Of a DNA stretch of 64,000 bases, positions 33,252-42,375 are shown piece by piece. Positions within the stretch are counted from its first letter, which is position 1, and every line of letters starts with the position of its first letter. Origin of the DNA: an uncultured Corynebacterium sp. Lineage in GTDB: Bacteria > Actinomycetota > Actinomycetes > Mycobacteriales > Mycobacteriaceae. Where the stretch lies: assembly GCF_946222835.1 (NCBI RefSeq), contig NZ_CAMIHD010000006.1, positions 1 to 64,000 on the forward strand. The letters are read 5' to 3'. The notes under the pieces are model-generated. The model was not told the DNA's origin. It made no database searches and saw only the letters and a list, made by a program, of their open reading frames with translations. A program made the translations under genes and the position numbers.

Positions 33252-34488
33252 TGTGACTCCGGGTGTTTGATTCTTGGGTTTCAGCAGAAACCAAAGCTTC
33301 CAGATAACGTGCAGTTTCGGGAGCCCCGTTCGCACTTCTAACAGAAGACATCCGCTGCGCTATGCTGTCCCTATTTTTCACATCAGCAAGTGCGAAAATG
33401 CCTTGCCTGAGTGCAGATGTACTCATTGCACAGATCCCCAGACCAGCAGCTTCCAAGCCTCTTGCTCGAGCTACTTGATCATCAGTCTTCGTAAATTCAT
33501 TCGGTAGAAACACCCCAGGCAGACCAAATGCCACCGACTCCTGCACCGAATTGTATCCAGCAGCGAAAACACCAAACTCGAACGCGTTAAAGACCTGCGA
33601 CAAAGGATAATAGGAAATTGAGTGAACACTTTCCGCAATCTTCCCGTGTGAAAGCGGGTTATTCACCACGACAGGAAGCCAATCAGGGCCCAAATCACCA
33701 ACAGTAAGCACAGCGGCTTCCAGAGCACTCTCGATTGAGTTAATTCTTCCGGCACCGAGTTGAATTAAGACTGGCTTTTTACCATCCGGGATGTCGAGAA
33801 TCTCCCTAGCCTCTTCTTTTGAGAGACTTTCCGATTGTTCGCCCAAGACAATAGGATTAACATAATTAACCTCAATTTCTGGACCACAATCGACTTTCTC
33901 GACTACCCCATAGTCTTTTGGAATTACAACACGGTCACAGTATTTAATCGCATTGTGCCGCTGCCTGCTGCGTTTATCCACGTCGGTCTTCCACGCTCCC
34001 CTTTGCAACCAGACGAGGGGGATACCAAATTTTCGACAGCTCCCTGTAACTCCCCGGTAGACAAATGTCCCGTCAAAGACCACAAGGGTGGGGTTAAAGG
34101 CATCTATTGTCGCCTCGAGATGGGCTTGCATAAAACGATTCCAAATTGAACCGTCCATCCCTAGATCTCCGTAAGACGGGAAGTAGATGATTGTATCTGG
34201 GTCTCGCCCAATCTTTTTATAAGCAGAGGACATGGTATAAATTAGCGTTTCGCTGTCCAAGTACCGCGAAACTGCACTAAGCCTCGTCAGGTGCCCCAAT
34301 CCAGCGCCGTTGCTGGTGACCAACAAAATTCTAGGCTTGCGGCTTTTCTCCGAATAACGGGCAATAATTCTGCGCTGTAATTCTCCAAAATTGGAGACGG
34401 AAGGCACCTCCATTATTCCGGAAAGATTCCTAACCAACTTGAGGGCTTTTCGAAGTCGAGCGGAATAATAGCGGATCGTACTTTTCAT
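33244..34488 (-). CDS. GT-B glycosyltransferase, MurG/GT28-like
   Basis: A 414-residue GT-B protein. Start of the first Rossmann half: PRILLVTSNGAGLGHLTRL near residue 52; second half: VLIQLGAGRINSIESA, then the donor-binding region AAGYNSVQESVAFGLPGVFLPNE. The GLGHLTR loop and the late YNS..E motif resemble UDP-GlcNAc-using MurG-type enzymes. It is first gene of unit B, after the terminator that closes the dehydrogenase unit, and overlaps the next gene by 8 nt. AGGAA abuts the ATG, a very short spacing; a start further in is possible. Confidence 0.75.
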   Translation of the reverse strand: MKSTIRYYSARLRKALKLVRNLSGIMEVPSVSNFGELQRRIIARYSEKSRKPRILLVTSNGAGLGHLTRLSAVSRYLDSETLIYTMSSAYKKIGRDPDTIIYFPSYGDLGMDGSIWNRFMQAHLEATIDAFNPTLVVFDGTFVYRGVTGSCRKFGIPLVWLQRGAWKTDVDKRSRQRHNAIKYCDRVVIPKDYGVVEKVDCGPEIEVNYVNPIVLGEQSESLSKEEAREILDIPDGKKPVLIQLGAGRINSIESALEAAVLTVGDLGPDWLPVVVNNPLSHGKIAESVHSISYYPLSQVFNAFEFGVFAAGYNSVQESVAFGLPGVFLPNEFTKTDDQVARARGLEAAGLGICAMSTSALRQGIFALADVKNRDSIAQRMSSVRSANGAPETARYLEALVSAETQESNTRSHNE

Positions 34489-34510
34489 TTCCTGTTTGCT
34501 TTCTCGAAAA

Positions 34511-34547
34511 AGCCACCCAATTAGGCAGGTTGCGAAACTGGGTGGCT
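34511..34547 (-). terminator. Intrinsic terminator inside the glycan island
   Basis: AGCCACCCA at 34511-34519 and its complement at 34539-34547 form a 9-bp stem followed on the minus strand by TTTTT. It lies 10 bp after the dehydrogenase stop, so that gene ends its own transcript and the downstream glycosyltransferases need a promoter or read-through. Confidence 0.8.
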
Positions 34548-34556
34548 AGTTTAAGT

Positions 34557-35819
34557 TTAGAGTCGATCAGAAGGGGCGTCGACGACTCCACAGGTATCAA
34601 GGAACAAGTTCGAATTCGTTTGCAGTTCTGCAACGTCGTAAGGCGAATGCGCTTGGAGCAATACTACGATGTCAGCCTCGGAAACGGCTTTCTGCAGGTC
34701 CTGTTCAGAGCTTAGGCTTTCACCCGAACCGATATTCCAAACCGGCACGAACGGATCATGAAATTGAACATTTGCCCGTCGTTTTAGTAGTTCCCTTGCC
34801 ACAGGAACCGCCGGCGATTCTCGCTGATCAGCAATGTTGGGCTTATAGGTAACGCCGAGAAGCAGAACTTTAGCCCCGTTAACCGCTTTCTTCTCGTCAT
34901 TTAATTTTTCCGCGATCCGCTCGACAACGTAACTTGGCATGGAATTGTTGATTTCCTGAGCAAGCTCCACGAAACGCAACGGGTATCCCAAGCGCCGACG
35001 TACCTCGTAAGAAAGGTAGTTGGGGTCGATTGGAATACAGTGGCCTCCAACGCCAGCGCCAGGAGTAAATTTCATGAAGCCAAACGGCTTCGTTGCGGCA
35101 CCGCGAATTACTTCCCAAATGTCGATTTGAAGTTCATGGCACACACGGGCCATCTCGTTGACCAAGGCAATATTGACGTGGCGGAAAGTATTTTCAAGAA
35201 GCTTTGCAGTTTCAGCTTCTTTCACCCCGCTCAGAGGAACTACCTCGTCCACAAAAGAACTGTAGAATTCTACCGTCTTCTCTGTTGACTTAGCATTCAC
35301 GCCACCAACCAACTTTGGTGTATTTTTAATTCCGAATTTTTGTGAACCAGGATTGACGCGCTCGGGACTGAAAGACACGTGGAAGTCACGGCCCGCAACT
35401 AGCCCAGACTTCGCTTCCATAATGGGAACGCAGACATCTTCTGTTGTGCCTGGATACGTGGTGGATTCTAGAATTACTAGTGTACCCGCGTTTAAATGCT
35501 CGCCAACTGTGGAAGAAGCGGACTCCACAAATGCCAAATCAGGCGCCCCAGCCTCACCCAAAGGCGTGGGAACACAAATTACCACGACGTCAGAAAGACC
35601 TACAACCGAGCTGTCAGTAGTCGCTTGATAACCACTATCGATCATTTCTGCGACATCTTGATCGGTGAGATCATCAACGTGAGACTCTCCAGCATTTAGC
35701 TTGGCAACAACGGTCTCGGACACATCGAAACCGTAAACCTTCCAACCTGATCGAGCCGCCTCTTGTGCAAGAGGAAGTCCCACGTAGCCTTGACCGACAA
35801 CAGTTACTGTATTTGACAT
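34557..35819 (-). CDS. Nucleotide-sugar dehydrogenase, WbpA-like (UDP-GlcNAc 6-dehydrogenase type)
   Basis: A 420-residue NAD-dependent enzyme of the UDP-glucose/UDP-ManNAc dehydrogenase superfamily. Rossmann motif VVGQGYVGLP at residue 7; catalytic Cys in GVGGHCIPIDPNYLS; ESTTYPGTTEDV and SFSPERVNPG are further signatures. PNYLSYEVRR and the KFTPG segment resemble UDP-N-acetylglucosamine dehydrogenases, so I favour UDP-GlcNAc to UDP-GlcNAcA, without certainty. It is monocistronic: a 529-bp non-coding stretch before it, a terminator after it. The ribosome site AGGGAG lies within a potential hairpin (TGGGG/CCCCA). Confidence 0.85.
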   Translation of the reverse strand: MSNTVTVVGQGYVGLPLAQEAARSGWKVYGFDVSETVVAKLNAGESHVDDLTDQDVAEMIDSGYQATTDSSVVGLSDVVVICVPTPLGEAGAPDLAFVESASSTVGEHLNAGTLVILESTTYPGTTEDVCVPIMEAKSGLVAGRDFHVSFSPERVNPGSQKFGIKNTPKLVGGVNAKSTEKTVEFYSSFVDEVVPLSGVKEAETAKLLENTFRHVNIALVNEMARVCHELQIDIWEVIRGAATKPFGFMKFTPGAGVGGHCIPIDPNYLSYEVRRRLGYPLRFVELAQEINNSMPSYVVERIAEKLNDEKKAVNGAKVLLLGVTYKPNIADQRESPAVPVARELLKRRANVQFHDPFVPVWNIGSGESLSSEQDLQKAVSEADIVVLLQAHSPYDVAELQTNSNLFLDTCGVVDAPSDRL

Positions 35820-36348
35820 TTGACTCCCTGGGGCCCAGAGACCCCAAAATGTTAGCTAAACCTACAAGTTTCCTCGTTATAATAGCGCAGAATGTCGTAG
35901 CCTGCCCCACAAGGACCCCAGTAACAGTATTTCCCTAGCTAACAGTCAGTATTGTTACCCCCGTCTATTGTGACAGTTCTAAAGGCTGAACGATTTCAAA
36001 TCGATTCGCCCGTAAGCTTTTCAAGTCAATTTGCAGTGTCTAGCCATAAAATAAGCCTTCAATTGCTGCAGCACTCCTCGTAAAGTTCCCATTAGCGAAG
36101 CAAATTAACGGTTCGTCAAACTGCTTACAGAGCTTATAGTTCGAACTTCGCCCGATGCTAGACGACAGGGCAAACTGAGCGCTAAGACATGCCCCGTCAG
36201 CCGTACATTTTGATTATGGAACAAACTGACTTCGAAGCGAGCAAAACGGCAATGCCACCGGATACTTCCCTACCAGTTCCTCCATTCAGCAAGCAAACGC
36301 TATCCACTTCTAGATTCCCAAGACGGATGCCTCTATACGCTGGAACCT
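35820..36348. other. 529-bp promoter region within the glycan island
   Basis: No complete gene. On the minus strand a TATTATAAC element near 35880 is a likely -10 for the dehydrogenase. GTAACA, CTAACAG and GTTAC half-sites cluster at 35920-35958. Further out, a start-less minus-strand frame (about 36040-36215) reads SSIGRSSNYKLCKQFDE and ends EGLFYG, perhaps the tail of a lost gene or chance. Confidence 0.5.
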
Positions 36349-37188
36349 TTACCCGTACTGGGTGTTAAAGTACCGTCTGGCTTCGCTATCAAAAACTATT
36401 CTCGGCCTTTGATATTCCATTCGCATTTCATCAAGGATACGTTCTGCTGTGACTAGGTCTTCGTCAGCTCTGGCTTTGTTCCATCGCTCATATGGCTTCG
36501 AAACATCTTTTACTGATCCGTCTGCAATCAATTCCCCATCGTTTATCCATAATGCCCTATTGCAATGCTTGCGGATACTCGAAGCTGCGTGAGAGACCAA
36601 CAGCATAGTTCCCGTACCATCTAAGAACTCATCCATTCGCCTTTTAGCCTTTGCCGTAAATGCTGAATCACCTGTAGCAAGTGCTTCGTCGATTAGCAGT
36701 ATTTCCGATGGAGCAGCAGTGGCAAGGGCAAACTTAAGTCGAGCCTTCATCCCCGAAGAGTAGGTCTTAAGTGGTCGGTCTGCAGCGCTTTCCAGATCCG
36801 CCCACGAAATCACTTCATGCATCATTCTTTCTGACTCACTCGGGCTTAGCCCCTTTGCCAAAAGGCCCAACCGCGCATTTTGAGCCCCACTCAAATGGTT
36901 TTGGAGCGCCGCAGAAACACTTAGAAGCGTAGGGAATGCACTGACCAGCACGTCTCCGGAGGTGGGGGCCAATCCGCCAGAGATTATATTCATTAATGTC
37001 GATTTTCCTGATCCATTCTTACCTAATACTCCAATCGAATCACCTTCTTTGGCGACAAAAGATACGGACTTTAGGGCCTCAACTGTTGTCCAGCCGCTTC
37101 GAGTAAATAAGCCTCGAGAAGAGCCAGATTTCGTCAAGCGATAAGTCATTTCAAGGTCACGAACTGCAATGGTGGTTCTATCGGACAT
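36349..37188 (-). CDS. ABC-2 polysaccharide exporter, ATPase subunit
   Basis: A 279-residue ATP-binding subunit of the TagH/RfbB/KpsT type. Walker A GKNGSGKST near residue 60, signature YSSGMKARLKFA, Walker B ILLIDEALATGD. After the nucleotide domain only about 50 residues follow, so it lacks the C-terminal carbohydrate-binding module of Wzt and the long tail of TagH; recognition of the polymer end must lie elsewhere. ATG 37188 (MSDRTT) has AAAGG seven bases before it; ATG 37194 is too close to it. Overlaps the permease gene. Confidence 0.9.
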   Translation of the reverse strand: MSDRTTIAVRDLEMTYRLTKSGSSRGLFTRSGWTTVEALKSVSFVAKEGDSIGVLGKNGSGKSTLMNIISGGLAPTSGDVLVSAFPTLLSVSAALQNHLSGAQNARLGLLAKGLSPSESERMMHEVISWADLESAADRPLKTYSSGMKARLKFALATAAPSEILLIDEALATGDSAFTAKAKRRMDEFLDGTGTMLLVSHAASSIRKHCNRALWINDGELIADGSVKDVSKPYERWNKARADEDLVTAERILDEMRMEYQRPRIVFDSEARRYFNTQYG

Positions 37189-38038
37189 TCGCATACCTTT
37201 CGTCTGCAGCCCAGAAATAAATATATCCCATCAGCGCTATACCCAAGGACCATGCCGCTAAATACCCCCAAGTAAACAGTCCCGGGCTTTGACCGTCTAA
37301 GACCAAGCACCTTACTGAATACAGGAACTGGTATATAGGATTCAAATACATTATCTCCATAATTATTGGGTGCCCGGAATATCTATCGATCGTGAAAAAA
37401 ATACCGGATACAAAAAAGAGCGCTCGTGTAATAAGAGATATAGGCGTACGCATATCTGGGACGAACGCGGTGACTCGCGCTACGAAAAAGGAAACGCCCA
37501 GATTGAAAAATTGGACCAAAATAAATATTGGAACGACAAAGATAGACTGCCAGTGAATTCCAGAAGACAATTGAAACAAACTCGCCACTATCACTGCGAC
37601 CAAAGCGGGCGCGATGGAGTCCAAGAGCGTCTTCCAGGCGTTAGAAAACACAACCGCCGCACGTGGAAAATTAAAGGATGAGATGAGAGACTTAGCACTC
37701 TGAACCAAGCCAGTTCCAGTCGCAAATCCCCTGGTAGATAGACGGTAAAAAACCACTCCAATTGTTAAAAACCCGAGAAAATTCTCTATACCACGATTGG
37801 TCTGCAGAACTAGGCCGAATACAAGACCGTAAAGCAAGACTTGGAGTAGCGGATCCAAAACGATCCAGGCTTTTCCTAAAAACGTATCGTTTCCATTCCG
37901 GAGCGCACGTCCTCGTGCTTCAGCTAAGATAAAGTTCCTTCGCTCCCACAATTGGCGAGAGTATTGAATCAAGGTGGGTCGAGCCCTTAGGTGCTGAAGC
38001 TCCCCATCATCCACCAAAATTAGCTTTCGTCTTTGCAT
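37178..38038 (-). CDS. ABC-2 polysaccharide exporter, permease subunit
   Basis: A 286-residue ABC-2 permease of the TagG/RfbA/Wzm type with six membrane segments, for example VLLYGLVFGLVL, LGFLTIGVVFYRL and IFVVPIFILVQFFNLGVSFF. The cytoplasmic N-terminal part LGKAWIVLDPLLQ is the coupling region typical of the family. It would move an undecaprenyl- or decaprenyl-linked glycan across the membrane with the overlapping ATPase. ATG 38038 is chosen because GGAGG lies about ten bases upstream; a TTG at 38068 is also in frame. Confidence 0.88.
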   Translation of the reverse strand: MQRRKLILVDDGELQHLRARPTLIQYSRQLWERRNFILAEARGRALRNGNDTFLGKAWIVLDPLLQVLLYGLVFGLVLQTNRGIENFLGFLTIGVVFYRLSTRGFATGTGLVQSAKSLISSFNFPRAAVVFSNAWKTLLDSIAPALVAVIVASLFQLSSGIHWQSIFVVPIFILVQFFNLGVSFFVARVTAFVPDMRTPISLITRALFFVSGIFFTIDRYSGHPIIMEIMYLNPIYQFLYSVRCLVLDGQSPGLFTWGYLAAWSLGIALMGYIYFWAADERYANVR

Positions 38039-38064
38039 TTCTAACGTGCCTCCATCGTTAACCC

Positions 38065-39342
38065 TCAACGTTTTCGGTTGAGGGTGCCAGTGAAATCCAA
38101 AATCTTCTCATCTGGATTGCTTGTCAACCTATCGACCTCATCTTTGTGAGGCACCAAAAAAGCGGTGACGCTCTGCGGAGCGAGATCAGCGCGAGCAGCG
38201 CAGAATTTTATGTTAGGAAGGGCTCTAAGCTCATCGGGCACTTCCTCCACATACGGGTCGTAAATATATATCGTCAGTTGTGGTGCTCTGGAAGCGAGTT
38301 GATGAACAGCTCGTATGCTGGGTGACAATCTCAAGTCATCTACGTCTGCTTTAAACGTCAGTCCAATAACGTTTAGTTCGCTCCAGCCTTGGTCTTCAAC
38401 ATCTTCTAGAATTTTTTCTACTACCCAATCAGTCTTTGCGTCGTTCGCGCGCCTTGCTGCTTGAATGACGCGCGCATGCTCTGGCGCCGCCTCTACGATG
38501 AACCAGGGGTCAACTGCAATACAGTGGCCTCCGACACCGGGGCCTGGTTGCAGCACATTGACGCGCGGGTGTCGGTTTGCCAATCTAATTACCTCTGAAG
38601 AGTCCGATCCAATCGCATCTGCGACCATCGAAATTTCATTTGCAAACGCAATATTGACATCGCGAAAAGCGTTTTCGGCGAGTTTCGTCAGTTCCGCCGT
38701 TTTTGTATCTGTTTCAAGGATTTCACTCGTTGCAATCTTAGAATACAGTTGCGATGCTCGGGCTATTGCACACGGACTATCTCCCCCTACAATCCGACTA
38801 TTTGTCCTAAGCTCTTCTAAAATTGCTCCGGGCAATACCCGCTCTGGACAATATGCCAAATTAACAGTAGGGCGATCCGAACCCTCAAATTCGAGATCGG
38901 GCCGCAGTTTCATCAACTTTTCACGCATACGCGCTGTAGTTCCCGGAGGGGAGGTCGACTCAATGATAATCAGCTCATCGCCATGGAGCACGGGAGCGAT
39001 GGAATCTACGACAGTTTCAACAAACTCCATGTTCACCGTGTTATCTTCATTGAGTGGAGTGGGAACTGCAATTATATAATTTTCAGCAGAAACTATTTCG
39101 GTCGAAAACTTTAGTCGCCCCGACTTCACTGCCGTAGAGAGTTTATCTTGCACGCCATTTTCAAGAATTGGGCTCTCGGCCTCCCTTAGCGAAGCCACTT
39201 TAGTAGGACTGGTGTCCACACCTACCACATTTGGCAGCTGCTCAGTAAAAACTAATGCTGTCGGTAATCCGATATACCCCATTCCAACTACACATAAGCT
39301 TGGACGACTTTTGCTTCTAGAGTCTTCAGATTTCACCGACAT
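38065..39342 (-). CDS. wecC: UDP-N-acetyl-D-mannosamine dehydrogenase (WecC-like)
   Basis: A 425-residue NAD-dependent dehydrogenase that oxidises UDP-ManNAc to UDP-ManNAcA in two steps. VVGMGYIGLPTALVF is the Rossmann motif; catalytic Cys is in GVGGHCIAVDPWFIV; ESTSPPGTT and CPERVLPG are typical of WecC. It is only distantly like the other dehydrogenase of the island (GGHCIPIDPNYLS), so the two likely use different sugars. Substrate would come from wecB at 44 kb. Its ATG overlaps the preceding glycosyltransferase stop (TAATG). Confidence 0.88.
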   Translation of the reverse strand: MSVKSEDSRSKSRPSLCVVGMGYIGLPTALVFTEQLPNVVGVDTSPTKVASLREAESPILENGVQDKLSTAVKSGRLKFSTEIVSAENYIIAVPTPLNEDNTVNMEFVETVVDSIAPVLHGDELIIIESTSPPGTTARMREKLMKLRPDLEFEGSDRPTVNLAYCPERVLPGAILEELRTNSRIVGGDSPCAIARASQLYSKIATSEILETDTKTAELTKLAENAFRDVNIAFANEISMVADAIGSDSSEVIRLANRHPRVNVLQPGPGVGGHCIAVDPWFIVEAAPEHARVIQAARRANDAKTDWVVEKILEDVEDQGWSELNVIGLTFKADVDDLRLSPSIRAVHQLASRAPQLTIYIYDPYVEEVPDELRALPNIKFCAARADLAPQSVTAFLVPHKDEVDRLTSNPDEKILDFTGTLNRKR

Positions 39343-40853
39343 TACCCTTCATTGGTCCATAGTTCCTTAATCAAATCCTCCCCTACGTTAGTCCAAGTTC
39401 TCTCCTGAACCCATTGGCGCGCCTTTACAGCTTGATGATGCCCATCTGCAACCATTTTTAAGCTCTTCGCCAAATCGCGCGCGCTACCCGCCTCAAAAAA
39501 TGTTGCATGTCCTCCGGTAGCTTCTCTCAAGGCAGGCAAATCAGATGCAACAATAGGCACTCCGCGAACCATAGCTTCGAAATGCTTTATCGGAGTCACA
39601 GTCCTCGTGACTAGGAAATCTTTCCTGGGGAGCACAAAGATGTCCAACTTCTCATACCACTCCCCGATCTCACTGTGCGGGCGCGCTCCAACAAAGGATA
39701 TCCTATCTTGAAGTCCTAGCTTTTTAGCTCGCCGCTCAAGAGCGTCTTTTTCCTGGCCACTACCGACCAAAAGAAGTCTGAATCGATCCTCGGTCAGTGC
39801 TAAAGCATCAATCAAAATGTCAAATCCTTCATACCCCACCAAAGAGGAAATGCTTCCGACCACAATTTCTTCTTTATCAGCGGGCCTCACTCTTTCTCTA
39901 TGCCGAGGCTCTTCGTTATTCACGGGGGTAACAGGGTTCACTGCATTCGGTAAAATGACGGGTTTTGAAAGTTTTACACCTCTGGTTTCAAAGGACTCCT
40001 TCGAAACATGACTCAAAAAAACTTGAGCAGCAGACTTTTGTACAGCTTCGTTTTCTTTCAACCTTGAGCTCTGAAAGAATTCGGAGCTCTCATCACGGCT
40101 GACGGCAGCATCCGCTAGCCATGTAGCCTCGGGTTCGCCTCGGATTTCATACGCCCACGGAATCTCGAGATTCCGAGCTACTTCCGAGACTATCGACGCC
40201 TTCTCAAAACTTGTAGTAGTAATTATGAGGCGAGCATTGAGATCACGAGCTTCACGTTCAAGAAGCCTCACCGATTGCCGACGACGCTTCCTTGCATCCC
40301 AAGAAAAACTCCACGGAATAAGTCTTACTATTCCGTTCTTTCTCTGCACCGATTGCAATTCACTAGTCCATCGGCCAACGGATAGTGGATAGCCGACTCT
40401 CGTACATACCCTTAAAGAAATTCCATTTCCCTGAAGCATGCTAGCAACGTTCTCTGTCCTAATCGCATATCCGGACGTGGTGTAAGGAAGAGAATTGGTG
40501 ACGAAATATAAAGTTGGTTCTGTTTTATTAGCCTTATCTAGCTTTACAGACTGATAGATTGGAAAAGAAAATGGCGCTCTGGCTTCTTCAAACCTCCACC
40601 CTCGAAGCCTTCTAAATTTTCCCTTCTTCTGACCGAGTCTAATCCCCTTCTCGAAATTCCCCTGTTCATAATATAAATCACCCCTTGAGCTGCTTTTGCT
40701 TGAAAATAAAAGAAGCCATTTGGGATTTAGTTCAAACCTTTTGAATACTTTGTTAAAAAAGTCTTTACGGTGGAATAATGCTTGATACGTAACGAAGCAA
40801 GACAAAAATGTAAAGTTTTTCGCCCAAGCAAGTAATTTAGAATGCACGTTCAT
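39342..40853 (-). CDS. Family 4 glycosyltransferase
   Basis: A 503-residue GT-B glycosyltransferase. A 130-residue N-terminal extension rich in Lys/Phe precedes the first Rossmann half (TLYFVTNSLPYTTSGYAIRT). The second half shows VVGSISSLVGYEGFDILIDAL, LLLVGSGQEKDAL, and the GT4 donor motif region PRKDFLVTRTVTPIKHFEAM. ATG 40853 (MNVHSK) is chosen; it overlaps the preceding gene by 17 nt, and the longer open frame upstream is shadowed by that gene. Donor and acceptor unknown. Confidence 0.83.
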   Translation of the reverse strand: MNVHSKLLAWAKNFTFLSCFVTYQALFHRKDFFNKVFKRFELNPKWLLLFSSKSSSRGDLYYEQGNFEKGIRLGQKKGKFRRLRGWRFEEARAPFSFPIYQSVKLDKANKTEPTLYFVTNSLPYTTSGYAIRTENVASMLQGNGISLRVCTRVGYPLSVGRWTSELQSVQRKNGIVRLIPWSFSWDARKRRRQSVRLLEREARDLNARLIITTTSFEKASIVSEVARNLEIPWAYEIRGEPEATWLADAAVSRDESSEFFQSSRLKENEAVQKSAAQVFLSHVSKESFETRGVKLSKPVILPNAVNPVTPVNNEEPRHRERVRPADKEEIVVGSISSLVGYEGFDILIDALALTEDRFRLLLVGSGQEKDALERRAKKLGLQDRISFVGARPHSEIGEWYEKLDIFVLPRKDFLVTRTVTPIKHFEAMVRGVPIVASDLPALREATGGHATFFEAGSARDLAKSLKMVADGHHQAVKARQWVQERTWTNVGEDLIKELWTNEG

Positions 40854-42153
40854 CAGAGTCTCCGCTCTGCTCGAATTGGGACAACAAGGAGAAGAGAGCC
40901 TTAGGAGACGCCTTCTCCCTTTCATATTCAACCCAAGATGAAGCTCTACTGCCCACTTGCAGCTTGTCACGATTACGCGCAAGCACCTCCCACTCTCGGG
41001 CCAAAGCACCAGGATCACCTGGTTCAACTACAAAGCCTGCCTCATAGTTTCGAACGATTTCTGCCGTTTCTCCTCTCGCTACGGCTGAAATATGCAGTCC
41101 AAGATCCATAAGCTCATACGTCTTGGAAGGAACTGCTCTCTCTAAAGGCTTCCATTCAGCTAAGTGGACCAAGGCAGTATCAGCCCACTCGTAATAGTGC
41201 CGTAACTTGTCAGGTTCCGCTTTACCTTCGAACGAGACATTTACATTCAGCTTTTTGGCGAGATCTTCTAGGGATGACTTGGCTGCACCGTCCCCAAGAA
41301 TCTTTAAGCAAATTTCCACTCCTTGTTGGCTCGCCAGATTAACTGCATAAATTGCATTCGACAATTGCTGTGCTCGACCGATGGTCCCTGCATAAAGGAC
41401 ATTAAGAGAAGCTTTAGTTGGATTAGGTTGCTTTTCAAGCAGTACAGCGGCGGGAAAAACATTCCGAACAACTTCAATAGGTATTTTTCTAAGACCCGCC
41501 TGGCGCCTGTCTTTTTCCATCTCTTGTGCCAAATAGGAGGACGTTAGGACCAAACCATCTGCCCTATTCAAACAAGACTCGACCACCTTTTCTACAAAGA
41601 ATACAAGAGCCTGAGCTGGGCCCTTACTTAGCAGCCTTTCTCGTATAGATGGCGTCCCAACTTCTTCGTTCCACTTTTCCCAATCTCGTAACAAGTCGGG
41701 CCACGCATCACGGAGGTCAATTGCATACGGAACCTTCAAAAGTTCCGATACCAACCGAGCAACAACCACAGTAGGCAAAGCCGGAACGGTTCCCACGACA
41801 AGGTCAGGTTGGAATTCAGCGACAATTTGTCGCCTAGCAGCAGCTGCCCAGAGCATCCCCAGCGCAACAGTACCTTGATGCAGAATTCTCAGCGATAAAG
41901 AACGGCCAGCAGGAACAAAACCTGTCCTCAGTATCCGCTCGCCCTTCTCACCGCATTCAATGGATTTTGCTGGTTTAAAAAGTTGCTTCCTCAGCCAAGT
42001 TCCTAAATTCACCTTTCTACTGAAGTTTGGAGGCGGTGCGATTACTAGTACCTGGTGACCAGCATTTACGAGGATTTCACTAATCCAAGCAAGTCTCCGC
42101 TGGGGAACACCATTTTCCGGAGCCCAGTATTGGCTCACAATCAGTACACGCAT
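40837..42153 (-). CDS. Family 4 glycosyltransferase, WbuB-like
   Basis: A 438-residue GT4 enzyme, first gene of unit A. MRVLIVSQYWAPENGVPQRR is the typical WbuB-type start; YAIDLRDAWPDLL, LNVLYAGTIGRAQQL and VPSKTYELMDLG are further signatures. WbuB adds an N-acetyl-fucosamine-type sugar in E. coli O antigens; here the sugar is not known. The gene lies 222 bp from tRNA-Asn on the opposite strand. TATATA on the minus strand near 42318 could be a -10. Confidence 0.87.
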   Translation of the reverse strand: MRVLIVSQYWAPENGVPQRRLAWISEILVNAGHQVLVIAPPPNFSRKVNLGTWLRKQLFKPAKSIECGEKGERILRTGFVPAGRSLSLRILHQGTVALGMLWAAAARRQIVAEFQPDLVVGTVPALPTVVVARLVSELLKVPYAIDLRDAWPDLLRDWEKWNEEVGTPSIRERLLSKGPAQALVFFVEKVVESCLNRADGLVLTSSYLAQEMEKDRRQAGLRKIPIEVVRNVFPAAVLLEKQPNPTKASLNVLYAGTIGRAQQLSNAIYAVNLASQQGVEICLKILGDGAAKSSLEDLAKKLNVNVSFEGKAEPDKLRHYYEWADTALVHLAEWKPLERAVPSKTYELMDLGLHISAVARGETAEIVRNYEAGFVVEPGDPGALAREWEVLARNRDKLQVGSRASSWVEYEREKASPKALFSLLSQFEQSGDSDERAF

Positions 42154-42375
42154 CCCAAACCTCTCTGCTAAAACCGTTCAAGTCTCACTAATCCGGAAGA
42201 CCTCAACTCGTCAGCAAAACAATACCATTCGCTCCACGAAGGACTTCTCAACGTCCACTACTTAAGGAACATAAACCTAGCCATGAGCTGCTGGTTTGTC
42301 TGTTTAACCGATGGCCTATATAGTTAGTTCTCGTTGCACAGAGAACAGCAAGTTCGATGTACAGCGTACGCATAA

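Noticed and set aside
30000..36000. CRISPR array
   Set aside because: No regularly spaced repeats with unique spacers were seen here or elsewhere in the window; the short direct repeats found come only in pairs.
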